From contig AP025075.1 in assembly GCA_036186865.1 (NCBI GenBank), forward strand, positions 18,088,359 through 18,152,358: a stretch of 64,000 nt of DNA, in the 5' to 3' direction. The position numbers and the translations under genes are program-made. Below the pieces are notes generated by a model. The model did no database searches. It had not been told where the DNA came from and saw only the letters and a list, made by a program, of their open reading frames with translations. Positions 32,282-45,700 of this stretch are shown here, piece after piece (positions within the stretch are counted from its first letter, which is position 1; the number at the start of each line of letters is the position of its first letter). The stretch is from Eustoma russellianum. Lineage: Eukaryota; Streptophyta; Magnoliopsida; Gentianales; Gentianaceae.

Positions 32282-32347
32282 AGTAAGTAATTTATTGTTT
32301 ATAAGTATTTAAGATTTGATTGTCTTTATAAGAAAAACTGAAACATT
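32282..32347. repeat. Left half of second hairpin repeat, interrupted by E3
   Basis: GTAAGTAATTTATTGTTTATAAG... then GTATTTAAGATTTG, loop GAAACATT. The complementary arm (CAAATCTTAAATATTTATAA...) is found after E3 at 50784-50826. E3 sits in the loop. Confidence 0.7.
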
Positions 32348-35096
32348 TGTTGGATCGAAATCCCTGCACAAACACCACTAGAGGGGAGTGAATAGTGGTT
32401 AGCGTAAAGCACACTATTTTAAATCCTTTTCAAAACCCCTCAGTTATGAAATCTGAAACTCAGAAAACAGAAGCTGTTTTTTGAAAATATTTTTCTGACT
32501 TTAAAAACACTTCCAAAAGTTATGAAGCTTTTTAGAAACACACTTCAAGATGTTTTCTAACTCCTGTAAAAATTTCAAGTCAAAATAAAATTTTTAAGAC
32601 CTTCAACTAATCAAAAACTTTTTGTCTACACAGAATTACAGAACAGAGTTCAGAAATTGACTCAACTTCACAAATTTTTTTCCGTCAATCCCCAAGTCCA
32701 AAACATTTGAAAATTTAACAAAATAACCCTTAAGATATGTATAATAATAGATTGAAACAGTTTTGAAAAATTCCTTTGGGAAGTTAGTCAACCAAGTCAC
32801 TTTTATCAACTTCTGCAAATCTGAAAAACAGATTGTAGCAGTTGCAGAATTTTGGACTTTTGATCATTCTAAACTTATCCAAATTGAGTCAAATTGGTTT
32901 CAAATGAAAGCTAAGAGAATAAAGTATGTCTCTGTAAAATTTTAACAATTTTGAAAACCGTTTACTATTTTTTTTCAGAATTTACAAAACGTGTTTACAA
33001 AACAAAAAAGAATAGAAAACTGAAAGTGTAAAGTACGGAAAGTAAAGAATACCAAAAATTTTATACTGGTTCGACCAAATGTGCCTACTCCAGTCTTCGA
33101 AGACACCTTCCTCGGTATTCACTATTACTAGTATCACAGAGTTACACCTTAGCTCAATCCTTGGGCTTCACACCAACACTATTCAAGCTATTCACAACAC
33201 CTTTATAGAATTTCAACACTATCACACCTCATACACCTTTTCATCTTTTGATAAAGCCTTATAAACTTGGTTTATCAATTACAACAATTCTACCACAATA
33301 AGGTGTATCTAAGCAACACTACAATGCTTCAAATATTTCACCACAAGCTGCACAATAAGAATAGAGAAGTAAAAGAAGATGAAGATAGCAAGAGAGGTGT
33401 GTGTCTTCAACTCTTCACTTCAACCTCTATTTATAGTATGAGGCATCCCTTGTTGATAAGATTACCATTTGTCACCTTCAATGTCATCAAACATATTTGT
33501 CTTTACACTATTGGTTTTTGTCTTCAAGACTTTGCACACTTGGCACATTCAAGCAATGTGATTTGTCTATCTATGTTATCAACTTTTTCAGCATTATATG
33601 ACATGGAAATTTCAGATTTAAAGGAAGATAAATGATGACATAAATGATGAGTAAAACTCTCAAAAATTAACCAAGTTTGTTCCACCATATTAGCACATTC
33701 AGAAATTTGAACTCCATTGTGCCATAGAAATCGTCCATATGGCCATGTGTGTGCCATGTTGACAACTTTTTTTGCCACCAAGTATAAGCCTTGAGTTTTG
33801 ATTGGTTCTAGCATAATTTCCTTGTACACTTGTCATCACATGAGATAATCATCTTGTACACATGTAAATGCATCATTTTGATGAGAAAAATAAGAGTTAA
33901 TATCAGCTCTTGAATTCAAAATGAATGGCTAGATTTAAGTAGAAAATAGTCAAAACTATTTCCACCTTTATTTCTTTGAAAGTCGTAACAATTTACCATG
34001 TCAATTATGACATGAAATTACTGCAAAATAATCTGAGAATAAGTCTTATAATGATATCATAAGATGACCAAAGAGTGTGACAAAATAAATTTCACATAAT
34101 GAGAAATCCCGAGAATACCGAAACCCAAATATAACAATAATAATCTTGATGTTGCTACTTCAAGGATTCCGTAAGAAGTCCATAATAATGATAATAATAT
34201 CCTTGAGAAATAATCATAGTGAAGTCGTCATGATATGCTCCAAGGATAAAATGACGATAATCCCTTGATAGCATTTCATGAGAAAGATAGTCTTGTCTTG
34301 AAATAATTATGACAAATGTTATAGAGATAGTTTTGACGATAATATCATGTTACATAGTAACATATTATAGAATATACGAAGACAATGTACCTGCAAGACT
34401 TAAAATTCCACTTTTGCCCTTTTTGGTAAGTCGTATAACTTCCATGGCATATTAGTTACAAGACATAATAATATTCATCAAATAATAAAATAATAAAATC
34501 ACCAACATCATGTATGAAAAACTAAGAACATATATGTCAATGAAAACAACTATTTATCACATTTTAGATAACATGAAACACTTTGTTACGAGAGTGAAAT
34601 AACACATAATAATATTCTTTATAGATTAAGCGTTTTATGTAGCGTTTCATGTTACCATCAGAACTCTCTGTTTAGAATTTCTAAAAGATGAAGCGCTTTA
34701 TGTAGGATTCAATGTTACACCAGAACTCTCTGTTCAGAATTTTCAAAAGATGGAGCGCTTTATGTAGCGTTCAATGTTACACCAAAACTCTCTGGTCCGG
34801 GTTTAAATACGATAAAGCGCTCTATGTAGCGTTCAATGTTTGATCTAAAGTTTTTGTTTAAAATTTCTGAAAGATGAAGCGCTTTATGAAGCGTTCAATG
34901 TTCAAACTAAAGTTTCTGTTTAGACTTTCTGAAAGATGAAGCGCTTTATAAGCTTTACCGTATAATACTTATGCAAATCATCAAAACCAAATCATACACC
35001 AACATTTTCTCACATGTTTAATAAGTGTGACACTTTCTTATGTATTCAACACTTAAAATCATAACTGTGAAAATTATCCAAACATATTTTTCAACA
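32348..35096 (-). repeat. E3 3' LTR
   Basis: A 2,749-bp LTR bounded by TGTTGGATC and TTTTTCAACA on the plus strand. TATA box reversed at 33428-33435; R/U5 core at 33065-33095. A tandem block with a period of about 62 bases (GATGAAGCGCTTTATGTAGC...) lies at about 34622-34960. A purine tract (TTCTCCCTCTTTTGG read in reverse, 35097-35111) abuts it, identifying it as the 3' LTR. Confidence 0.92.
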
Positions 35097-35412
35097 TTCT
35101 CCCTCTTTTGGATGATTTTCAAAATAACTCTACATGATTTTAATGTCACAAATTTTTTAGCAATTGTTATCACATACTTACCAATTATTTTGAAAAACTC
35201 ACCAATTCTATACCAATTGTTTTCAAATTCTTTTTAGATACATGTTTTTAACATATGTGCTCCCCCTCAAACTTATATTCTCCCCCCTTAACTTATGCTC
35301 ATAACCAATTAAACACCAATCAAAACTTATACCAATTGAAAACTTATCATTCAACCTTAAAATCATGACTTAACAACTGAAATCATGTTCTTATATCTAT
35401 CTCCCTTTTATT
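35097..35412 (-). other. E3 3' untranslated region with repeated polypurine tracts
   Basis: Reverse complement holds the PPT at the LTR border (35097-35111) and further purine runs at about 35263-35287 and 35400-35412, in the same arrangement as in E1. Confidence 0.7.
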
Positions 35413-35845
35413 TTACAAATCATGCAAAGATAGAATCACGCAATCATAGGTCACCATACCTAACTTGGCTTGTAAGTTTTCAAAAGTGGCTTGACTAAGG
35501 GGTTTAGTAAATATATCAGCAACCTGATGATCATTTCTTACATAGTTTATGACTATATCCTCATTTTGAACATGGTCATGGAAGAAATGATATTTAACTT
35601 CTATGTGTTTGGCCTTAGAATGAAGTACCGGATTCCAAGAAAGATTGATAGCACTCATGCTATCATAGAAAATTGGAATCTTATTCATTATAATGCCAAA
35701 GTCACTAAGTTGTTGTTTAAGCCAAAATATTTGTGTAGTGCATAAACTTAAGGCTATATACTAGGCTTCGATGGTAGGAAGAGCTACACTAGCTTGTTTC
35801 TTAGAAAACCAAGAGATTAAGTTGGTTCCTATGGATTGACACGTA
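35413..35845 (-). pseudogene. E3 RNase H C-terminal fragment
   Basis: Read from 35845 downwards. IGTNLISWFSKKQASVAL-type residues are followed by a premature stop where the STTEAEY block should be (near 35765). NKIPIFYDSMSAINLSWNP, KHIEVKYHFFHDHVQNEDIV and HQVADIFTKPLSQATF follow, to a stop at 35413. These are nearly the same residues as E1 7100-7510. The upstream RT is absent because of the adjoining N gap. Confidence 0.85.
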
Positions 35846-35855
35846 NNNNNNNNNN
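35846..35855. other. Assembly gap (10 N)
   Basis: Ten undetermined bases. By alignment to E1, the left side corresponds to about E1 7095 (RNase H) and the right side to about E1 3245 (gag acidic tract). About 3.85 kb of gag end, protease, integrase and RT is missing at or around this point. Confidence 0.97.
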
Positions 35856-36404
35856 AGAATCTAAATTAAAAGAAGATATCTCTTTTGAGACAAAGCATAC
35901 TTGTGCTTCTTCATCTTCGGATTGCTCGGATTCTGAGTCGGATGAGTCACTTCAAGTGCTATCCTTCATTGCTCTTTTGCCTTTCTTTGGCTTTGACTCC
36001 TTTTATTTATTCCTTTGAGTCTCTTTTGTTTGCTTGTTCTTGTTTGGACAATCATAAGAAATATGTCTCTTTTGTCCACATTCATAGTATTTCAACTCTT
36101 TGTTATACCATTTTTTATTATTCTCATTTTTAGAAGAATTATTTCTTTTAAGTTGAGAATGAGTACAAGAAGATTGTTTTCTATTTGTACGTTTAAAAGA
36201 TCTTCTCAATTTTCTCGCTACTAAAATTAAATCATCATCTAACTCACTATCATCATTTTCTTCGTCAATGCTCACATGTGAAGATTCGGTAGTTTTGAAA
36301 GCAATAGCCTTACCGGATTGTTTTGAAGTCTTAGATTTTCTTTGATTCATTTTTGCTTCATATACCTTGAGTGAGCCAATCAATTCATCCATTTTGGTGA
36401 TGGA
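35856..36404 (-). pseudogene. E3 gag, zinc knuckle and acidic tract
   Basis: The frame 36410-36003 reads ITKMDELIGSLKVYEAKMNQ, then DSELDDDLILVARKLRRSF and the knuckle YYECGQKRHISYDC (about 36080-36040). The first zinc-binding Cys is Tyr and the Gly before His is Arg, so the finger is probably dead. The acidic SDSSDSESEQSEDEEAQVCF tract continues to the gap after a stop. The upstream part of gag is 10.9 kb away, beyond E5. Confidence 0.88.
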
Positions 36405-36409
36405 TTTCA

Positions 36410-39400
36410 TGTAGCGCCCCGTACTCGGCTACCCTCGTACGGTGCACCCGCCGTACCTTCCCTTTCAGAAAAGTACAAAGCGTCGATACTTAACTCGTAA
36501 AACCCATGGATAAACATGGATTACAAAGTCACGATCTTAACAGGTAGATAAAAATACGGCAGAATTTGAAACTTTTACATAAATCATTCTATACATCCGT
36601 CATAAGTTTTACAACCACATTCATTACATGTGTGCTTCTGCAATCATCGCTTCCAACATAAATCCGTCATACTATGAATCCATCATAATAGAATCCCTAA
36701 GCTGTCATCCACTCGTGTTCTCACGGATGTGGGATCCTATGCTCGTCATAAATCCTTGCTACCCCGTTTCCTGTAAACTCTGGAGGAAAAATAAGGGGGG
36801 TGAGCGACAAAGTCGCCAGCAAGTACACCATAAACAATCATGCATTAAATGGAAAGTACATACAAGAACCGAACCCCCAAAAATTTGGTCATCATACCTG
36901 TCTTTCCATTCAAATGCCACCAAGGTAACAGAAGCATCACTTGATCATAAAGGGAATAAGATCATAGCTTACATAACAACAACAATAAGATCGTAACTTA
37001 AGTAACGAAAGATCATGACCTAAGTAACATTTCGTCTAGCGTTTAGCTAACATCTCATCCCTTCCATCAATAGCCACTAAAGCAATAAAATCATAACTTA
37101 GTCATGTAGCACGTAAAGACACAACTCAGGGCACCTCGACATCATGCTCATGACCATACGCAGTGTATGAGTATGCAAATGCATAATGCGTATGAATGCG
37201 TATGCAATGCAAATGCAACGGAAAACATTCTTTCTTTCAATCATGATAATACTTGAACTTTCTTTCTTTCTTTCAAATCATGCTCATCATAAAACAAGAG
37301 AGTGTGTCAGCCTATTATACCGGGCATGACTCGGTTCTTATAACATGATCACCTTCAGATCTATTATACCGGACCTGGCACGGTTCTTATACTCATCAGG
37401 GACCTATTATACCGGGCCTGGATCGGTTCTTAAAATCTTCAGACCTATTATAAACCGGGCCTGGATCGGTTCTTATAATCGGATCATCTTCAGACCTATT
37501 ATACCGGGCCTGGATCGGTTCTTATAACTTTTCAGATCAATTAACCCCGGATCTGTGACGGTTTAAGCTGGCCAGAAGGGACGGAATTCTTTCAAAACAG
37601 AAAACTTCTTTTCAAAGGTCTTTCTCATTCATTCATTCTTTTTCATAAAATCAGTTTCGTGAAACTGTAATGAACAGGACAATGCGATGTATGATATGCA
37701 ACATGCGACTCGTGAACAAATACATCCATAATACTCATATGCTGACACATCTCTTAAGCTGGAAAAACTGTCCAGCAATCATACTCTGTTCATACAGCCT
37801 CATGCCTCATCAATTCGTGCTCATTTGTCATCAACTCATATCATACACATGCATAATGAAGTCTTAGACAAATGCCATAAAAATTTCGCAACATTCCGAA
37901 ATGTCTAACGACCCTCAAAACAATCAAGTACATAAAGGTACTGCTGAAATCAGCAGGGCAATACCGCCTCTTACTTCATTTTCATGGATCATAAAACCTT
38001 AATAAATTTGATCCAACACCTAGAGAACAATAGCTAACATACCACGGAACAATATTCCTAAGGCTAACATCACATTTAAGCTTAAAAGAGCAAGATCGAA
38101 GCCTTACAACTTATGACATCAAACTGTCCTGTTTTCCAGTTTTGTACCACTAACTTCAACTCAGTTGTTAACCATCAAAATGGTGGTTTTATGCTGATTT
38201 ATTTACATGAACATGTACATCTATACCTTAAGTAACTACCGTAAAATTTCCAAGGCAATCCAATAAACTTAAAGGGGTTATCTAATTACTTTCCCAAAAT
38301 GGGTACATGCAGAAACTGGAATGACCAGTTGTATCACGAATGAATTGTGACCAACACATATCCTTTTACCAAAATTCCAACTCACAGATGTCATACACAC
38401 ATCAAGGTATCATGCATACACAAAATCAGCTCATTTGAACATTCCTAAGGTGCATTTCGAGCCACACAACTTACTACTCAAAACTGTCCTGTTCCAGCGA
38501 CTCTGTTTGAGCAGTTTTACCAAGAACTTCATTAAAAAATAATCCACAACTTCTTTTACTACAATTCCAACTCACACATTTCATAAACATATAATGCTAT
38601 CATCATACCAAAAATTAGCCCATTTTAACACTCCTAAGGCCCCTTTTCATGTCGTTCAACAAGCAACATAAATCTGTCCAGCTCCAGTACTTCTGTTCGA
38701 CCAATTCTTACTAAGCATTTCATTTAGGACAAACTACAACTCCTTTTAATGAGATTCCAACTCTCACATTTCATATGTTACAAATCTAATCACCATGCCA
38801 AAATTTAGTCAATTGCACCTTCCTAAGGTTCTTTTTCAGGTCGTTCAACATGACAACATAAAACTGCTCATCTCTAGTGCTTCTGTTTGACCACTTCTTA
38901 CTAAAAACTTCATTAAGGACAAACCACAACTCCTTTCATTGAAATTCAAACTCACACATTTCATATACATATGAGGCTAACATCACACCAAAAATTAGCC
39001 AATGTAAATACTCCTAAGATTCATTTTCAGGTCATGCAAAACGTCATACTGTTCTGCCCAGTTCCAGTAATTTCTTCTTGAGCAGTTTTACCAAAAGATT
39101 ATTAAAAATAAACCATAACTCTTTTTACTGCAATCCAACTCTCACTTGTACTACCACACACAGAGCTAGTGTATGTCAAAAATTTAGCTAATTGAAACTA
39201 CTTCTAAGGTTCGTTCTCAAGTCACACAATCAGCAACACAAATCTGCCAGCCCCCAGTAGTTTCAGCACTTCTTCACCTTTTTATTGTCCACGCATTCTT
39301 CTACCAACTTCATTCATTAAGATGACTTACTATACATCAAATACACATTTAAAACATAGTTATACCAAGTCTCATAACTCTTTTAGGCTACACATTACTC

Positions 39401-40954
39401 ATACCAACAGTCTTGCCATACATGCTTAGGACATGTCACTTTTTCATATCAACACTTTTCTTTCATGTCTTGTTCTTAGAATCTTCAACTAAGATTCATA
39501 ACTTAAAAATGGCTAGTCATTCAAGCATGCACTTCACAAATAAGGCAAGATTGGCTAGAGTATACTTGCCTCCTTAGAGCTTAGAGACTTTCCTTAGCTT
39601 GCCCCTTGGTTGATATGGAGTGAAGTCCTCCTCCACCTTATTCCTAGCTCACGTTTTTTGAGGATGAGAAAGAGGAGAACATTAGCTACCATTTGAAATG
39701 AAGAATGGAGGTAGATTGAGGTTAGATTCATCTTACCAAATGAAGCTTGGAGATGGATTCAAACCATCAAGATGTTATCTTCTCCTTAGTGGCTTTAGGA
39801 ATCTTCTCCTAGTGTCCTCATGAAGGTCACGTTTTTGTGCAAGGAGAAAGGGGTACTAGGTGAGTTTCATCCTTTGAAATATAGAACTCACATAGAAGCT
39901 TAACATTTAACTTACCTAGATGAGTCCTTGAAGCTTGAAGATGAAGATAGCCTTGACACTCCTAGCTCCCACTATGGCCGAAATATATGATGATGTTAGA
40001 GGAGTGGTCTAAGTTTCATAAGTCTTGAATGGTTTGCTTATGAGAGCTCTTGAGAGGGTTCAAAACTTGGAGATGAAGAAGAGCTCCATGGATGAACTTG
40101 AAGATGTAAGAGAGCTTCTTAGTAGAAGAAGTCTTCTTGGGGAAGACAAGGGGAGGGGGCGTGCCTTAGGGAGGGGGAAGGGAGACATGAAGCTTCCAAG
40201 GTGTGCATTGAGAGAAGAGAGCCTCCTTTGTGTCTTGAAACATTAACTCCCTATGTCTCCCATGCTTGGTTTTATTTAATTTCAAGACAACTTGTCTTGT
40301 CTTTCCTTTTTGTTTATTTTATTTATTTCTTAAATAAGAGTTTGTTATTTAGTTCAACTATAGTTACTTTATGTCAACTATAGTTACTTTATGTCAACTA
40401 TAGTTACTTTATGTCAACTATAGTTACTTTACCCAACTAGAGTTATTTGTTTCAACCTTGTAGTAACATTAAGTAACCATGGTAATCATTCTTGGTCAAC
40501 CATAGGGGGTGGCCGATTTCTTATCCTTGGGGGTGCCCCATTTCCATGCTTAATTTTTCTTTTCTTATTTTTCTTGTTCCAAGACAACCTATTTTATTGT
40601 AGTCTTACTAATTACATAATTGTGATAATAAGGAAAATTATAGACTCTTCCAAGGCCCTCATGGCCGAATTCTACATATGTGGGAAGGGTAATTTTGTCA
40701 TTTCACTGGTGTCGTGCGACACACTTACATAACTATATAAAATTTCCTATAATATTTACTTTAAGGAAATTCTATCGGAGAATGTCAAATCAATGTGGTT
40801 ACATTCAAATAATGTAACCGGTTGACTAATTCTTAGTGACTCACCTTCATAAGAGTCGGCGGTATAGACGAATTCCCGTGGGGTATAACATTGTTTCCTC
40901 CTTAAACCGCTTTATACGATTCTTAGTATATACCGATTTTCGCGGGGTACAACA
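36410..40954 (-). repeat. E5 3' LTR (4,545 bp)
   Basis: TGTAGCGCCCCGTACTCGGC to GGGGTACAACA. Contains three tandem-repeat blocks: CTATTATACCGGGCCTGGAT units (37311-37545, five copies of about 42-50 bases), about five copies of a unit of about 190 bases starting TTCCAACTCACACATTTCAT (about 38310-39270), and four copies of TCAACTATAGTTACTTTATG (40354-40432). The 73-codon frame at 40025-40246 recurs unchanged in the other LTR; I do not call it a gene. Confidence 0.93.
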
Positions 40955-42747
40955 TTCTCCCCCCCTTATTATAAGTTTCGTCCTCGAAACTTCAGGCTAG
41001 TCAACAACATGGGGCGTCTACTCCTCATGTTGCCTTCCGTTTCCCATGTGATTTCTTCTTTTGGGTAAATAAGATCGCAATAAACGTCTATTTAGTTCCT
41101 TCAGAACTGCTTTGTTCTTTTCATCTTAGAGATTTCTCCAGAACTTATCCTTATTCTCTAGAGGTGTTGTCGTAACCTATCTCATATCCAGCACTTGCAA
41201 CCTTGATACTATGTACTTGATAACAAAATCCATTTCGTATAATCATGATCATAGTAGGCTTATAATTTCCTTTTTCATAAAATTTGAAAAAAAAAACTTG
41301 ACAGAGATCATTAACTCTGGGATATAGACCTTTATCTCTTTTCTGTAAACATCCTTTCAGTGATCATGTGACGGTCGTCCTACGTACAAAATAGCTTCCA
41401 AGGACATCCGGAATAATTCCCATAAGGTACACATACCAAGCTCTTCATAAGTATGTGCCACGTTTATCTGTCTTGCTGATCGTCTTATCACGTAATAACT
41501 TTTACCCCCTTTTTGCGATCATTTCATAAAATAGAACTAGAGGTTGTGGGTTCTCCTTTGAAACTTATGTTCCCTTTAGGATGTTTCAAATCATCCGAAG
41601 TGGCCCGTTTCTCAAAACATGGTTTCCATAGTCATGACATATTCCCTCTATACAGCATTAAAATGCGTACAAGTGTTAAAAGTGATGCATTATGGCGAGG
41701 ACCTCGAGTCCCATACATAGTGTCATACTTAGTCATGTTATCACTAATAATCTCACTTGCTTACTTGTGGCCTACTCATCATAACTTAAAGAAAAACTAT
41801 CATAATCACTCATACTTGGTTAATAGGAAGTAGAGCAGAGGACATAGGTACTTTATACTTATTAGGCGTACCTTGGTAGTTTCTGAGTCATCTGCATAAA
41901 CTAGCCTTATATGGATACGGTTTCCACCTTCTACTTCATTTGCTTGTTAAATCGTTTCTTTCATTCTTTCGTTCCTTTACTATCGCATTCTGTTCCATAG
42001 CGGTCCCCTAATAATTCACCAAAGGTCTCTGAATACGACTTAACTTAGCCTAATTAGATCTGGGGGTCTAGACCGCGCACAAATCTGATCACCTTAAACC
42101 TTTCATTTCTCATAATCAAAGGAACATACTGTCCCAAAGTAATGAATGGGTATGGTGATGCGTGACCCTTGTCTTAGTGAGTCATATTCCTCAGCCCTTC
42201 TCGTGACTAAGTTCTGAGAGAGGAAGAACTCACAAAACTCCTCTTAGAACTTTGCTCTTACCCTATCCAATACCAGTATCAGCATGGATTTACCTTCAAC
42301 TTTACCTAACCATCTTTCTGCCCACTATGAACTAAATTCCCTGCCAAACCTTGGAATACGTGTTCTTGCTAACTATTGCTAGTAAAGTCTACTGCCTCCT
42401 GTGGTGACAGTGATGATGTCATCTTACTGAATTGTGGTGTCATCCATACTACGAAGTGTCGGAGTCTTACCTAAGGTATAAATATTCAGAATAAGCGACA
42501 CCGTTTAATTCGTAATCCCTATATGATCTTATGGTCATGCAAACAGTCATGATTACATTCCATAGATGGCCATCGACTAGGGCTTTATCATATGGTCAAA
42601 ACTCTAATTTCCAATCTAAAGCGTCCTGGTCTAGGGTCAACTCTCATCTAAGATCAGAACTTAGGTCTAAGATCAAACTTAGTTGACTATAATCATCACT
42701 TAGTTCGACATTCTGCCCGGATCTGGAGCCTTCGCTCTGATACCACC
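40955..42747 (-). pseudogene. E5 internal region with decayed gypsy gag and pol end
   Basis: Read on the minus strand: PBS at 42746-42730, then a leader. A gag trace at about 42300-42055 reads FFLSQNLVTRRAEEYDSLRQ and, in another frame, VIRFVRGLDPQI, like the retrotransposon gag domain of Ty3/gypsy. About 900 bases without recognisable coding follow. Close to the left LTR is EITWETEGNMRSRRP (about 41055-41010), like the end of Tekay/Del-type integrase, then the purine tract AATAAGGGGGGGAGAA (40970-40955). Protease, RT and RNase H are absent. Confidence 0.65.
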
Positions 42748-45700
42748 TGTAGCGCCCCGTACTCGGCTACCCTCGTACGGTGCACCCGCCGTACCTTCCC
42801 TTTCGGAAAAGTACAAAGCGTCGATACTTAACTCGTAAAACCCATGGATAAACATGGATTACAAAGTCACGATCTTAACAGGTAGATAAAAATACGGCAG
42901 AATTTGAAACTTTTACATAAATCATTCTATACATCCGTCATAAGTTTTACAACCACATTCATTACATGTGTGCTTCTGCAATCATCGCTTCCAACATAAA
43001 TCCGTCATACTATGAATCCATCATAATAGAATCCCTAAGCTGTCATCCACTCGTGTTCTCACGGATGTGGGATCCTATGCTCGTCATAAATCCTTGCTAC
43101 CCCGTTTCCTGTAAACTCTGGAAGGAAAAATAAGGGGGGTGAGCGACAAAGTCGCCAGCAAGTACACCATAAACAATCATGCATTAAATGGAAAGTACAT
43201 ACAAGAACCGAACCCCCAAAAATTTGGTCATCATACCTGTCTTTCCATTCAAATGCCACCAAGGTAACAGAAGCATCACTTGATCATAAAGGGAATAAGA
43301 TCATAGCTTACATAACAACAACAATAAGATCGTAACTTAAGTAACGAAAGATCATGACCTAAGTAACATTTCGTCTAGCGTTTAGCTAACATCTCATCCC
43401 TTCCATCAATAGCCACTAAAGCAATAAAATCATAACTTAGTCATGTAGCACGTAAAGACACAACTCAGGGCACCTCGACATCATGCTCATGACCATACGC
43501 AGTGTATGAGTATGCAAATGCATAATGCGTATGAATGCGTATGCAATGCAAATGCAACGGAAAACATTCTTTCTTTCAATCATGATAATACTTGAACTTT
43601 CTTTCTTTCTTTCAAATCATGCTCATCATAAAACAAGAGAGTGTGTCAGCCTATTATACCGGGCATGACTCGGTTCTTATAACATGATCACCTTCAGATC
43701 TATTATACCGGACCTGGCACGGTTCTTATACTCATCAGACCTATTATACCGGGCCTGGATCGGTTCTTAAAATCTTCAGACCTATTATACCGGGCCTGGA
43801 TCGGTTCTTATAATCGTGATCATCTTCAGACCTATTATACCGGGCCTGGATCGGTTCTTATAACTTTTCAGATCAATTAACCCCGGATCTGTGACGGGTT
43901 AAGCTGGCCAGAAGGGACGGAATTCTTTCAAACAGAAACTTCTTTTCAAAAGGTCTTTCTCATCATTCTTTTTCATAAAATCAGTTTCGTGAACTGTATG
44001 AACATGGACAATGCGATGTATGATATGCAACATGCGACTCGTGAACAAATACATCATAATACGCATATGCTGACACATCTCTTAAGCTGGAAAAACTGTC
44101 CAGCAATCATACTCTGTTCATACAGCCTCATGCTCATCAATTCGTGCTCATTTTCATCAACTCATATCATACACATGCATAATGAAGTCTTAGACACATG
44201 CCATAAAAATTTCGCAACATTCCGAAATGTCTAACGACCTCAAAACATCAAGTATCATCAAAGGTACTGCTGAAATCAGCAGGGCAATACCGCCTTACTT
44301 CATTTTCATGGATCATAAAACCTTAATAAATTTGATCCAATACCTAGAGAACATAGCTAACATACCACGGAACAATATTCCTAAGGCTAAACATCACATT
44401 TAAGCTTAAAAGAGCAAGATCGAAGCCTTACAACTTATGACATCAAACTGTCCTGTTTTCCAGTTTTGTACCACTAACTTCAACTCAGTTGTTAACCATC
44501 AAAATGGTGGTTTTATGCTGATTTATTTACATGAACATGTACATCTATACCTTAAGTAACTACCGTAAAATTTCCAAGGCAATCCAATAAACTTAAAGGG
44601 GTTATCTAATTACTTTCCCAAAATGGGTACATGCAGAAACTGGAATGACCAGTTGTATCACGAAATGAATTGTGACCAAACCACATATCCTTTTACCAAA
44701 ATTCCAACTCACAGATGTCATACACACATCAAGGTATCATCATACCAAAACTCAGCTCATTTGAACATTCCTAAGGTGCATTTTCGAGCCACACAACTTA
44801 CTACTCAAAACTGTCCTGTTCCAGCGACTCTGTTTGAGCAGTTTTACCAAGAACTTCATTAAAAATAATCCACAACTTCTTTTACTACAATTCCAACTCA
44901 CACATTTCATAAACATATAATGCTATCATCATACCAAAAATTAGCCCATTTTAACACTCCTAAGGCCCCTTTTCATGTCGTTCAACAAGCAACATAAATC
45001 TGTCCAGCTCCAGTACTTCTGTTCGACCAATTCTTACTAAGCATTTCATTTAGGACAAACTACAACTCCTTTTAATGAGATTCCAACTCTCACATTTCAT
45101 ATGTTTACAAATCTATCACCATGCCAAAATTTAGTCAATTTGCACCTTCCTAAGGTTCTTTTTCAGGTCGTTCAACATGACACATAAAACTGCTCATCTC
45201 TAGTGCTTCTGTTTGACCACTTCTTACTAAAAACTTCATTAAGGACAAACCACAACTCCTTTCATTGAAATTCAAACTCACACATTTCATATACATATGA
45301 GGCTAACATCACACCAAAAATTAGCCAATGTAAATACTCCTAAGATTCATTTTCAGGTCATGCAAAACGTCATACTGTTCTGCCCAGTTCCAGTAATTTC
45401 TTCTTGAGCAGTTTTACCAAAAGATTTATTAAAAATAAACCATAACTCTTTTTACTGCAATTCCAACTCTCACTTGTACTAAACACACAGAGCTAGTGTC
45501 ATGTCAAAATTTAGCTTAATTGAACACTTCTAAGGTTCGTTCTCAAGTCACACAATCAGCAACACAAATCTGCCAGCCCCAGTAGTTTCAGCACTTCTTC
45601 ACCTTTTTATTGTCCAAGCATTCTTCTACCAACTTCATTCATTAAGATGACTTACTATACATCAAATACACATTTAAACATAGTTATACCAAGTCTCATA

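Noticed and set aside
33267..33635. 122-codon frame repeated at 48870-49238
   Set aside because: Lies in the paired E3 LTRs, antisense to the element, across TATA box and leader.
37311..37545. Regularly spaced repeats considered as CRISPR-like array
   Set aside because: Plant LTR context, units directly adjacent with no unique spacers, and duplicated in the second LTR.
40025..40246. 73-codon frame identical in both E5 LTRs (also 46348-46569)
   Set aside because: The LTRs are near-identical copies, so identity is expected; it runs opposite to element transcription and shows no known motif.
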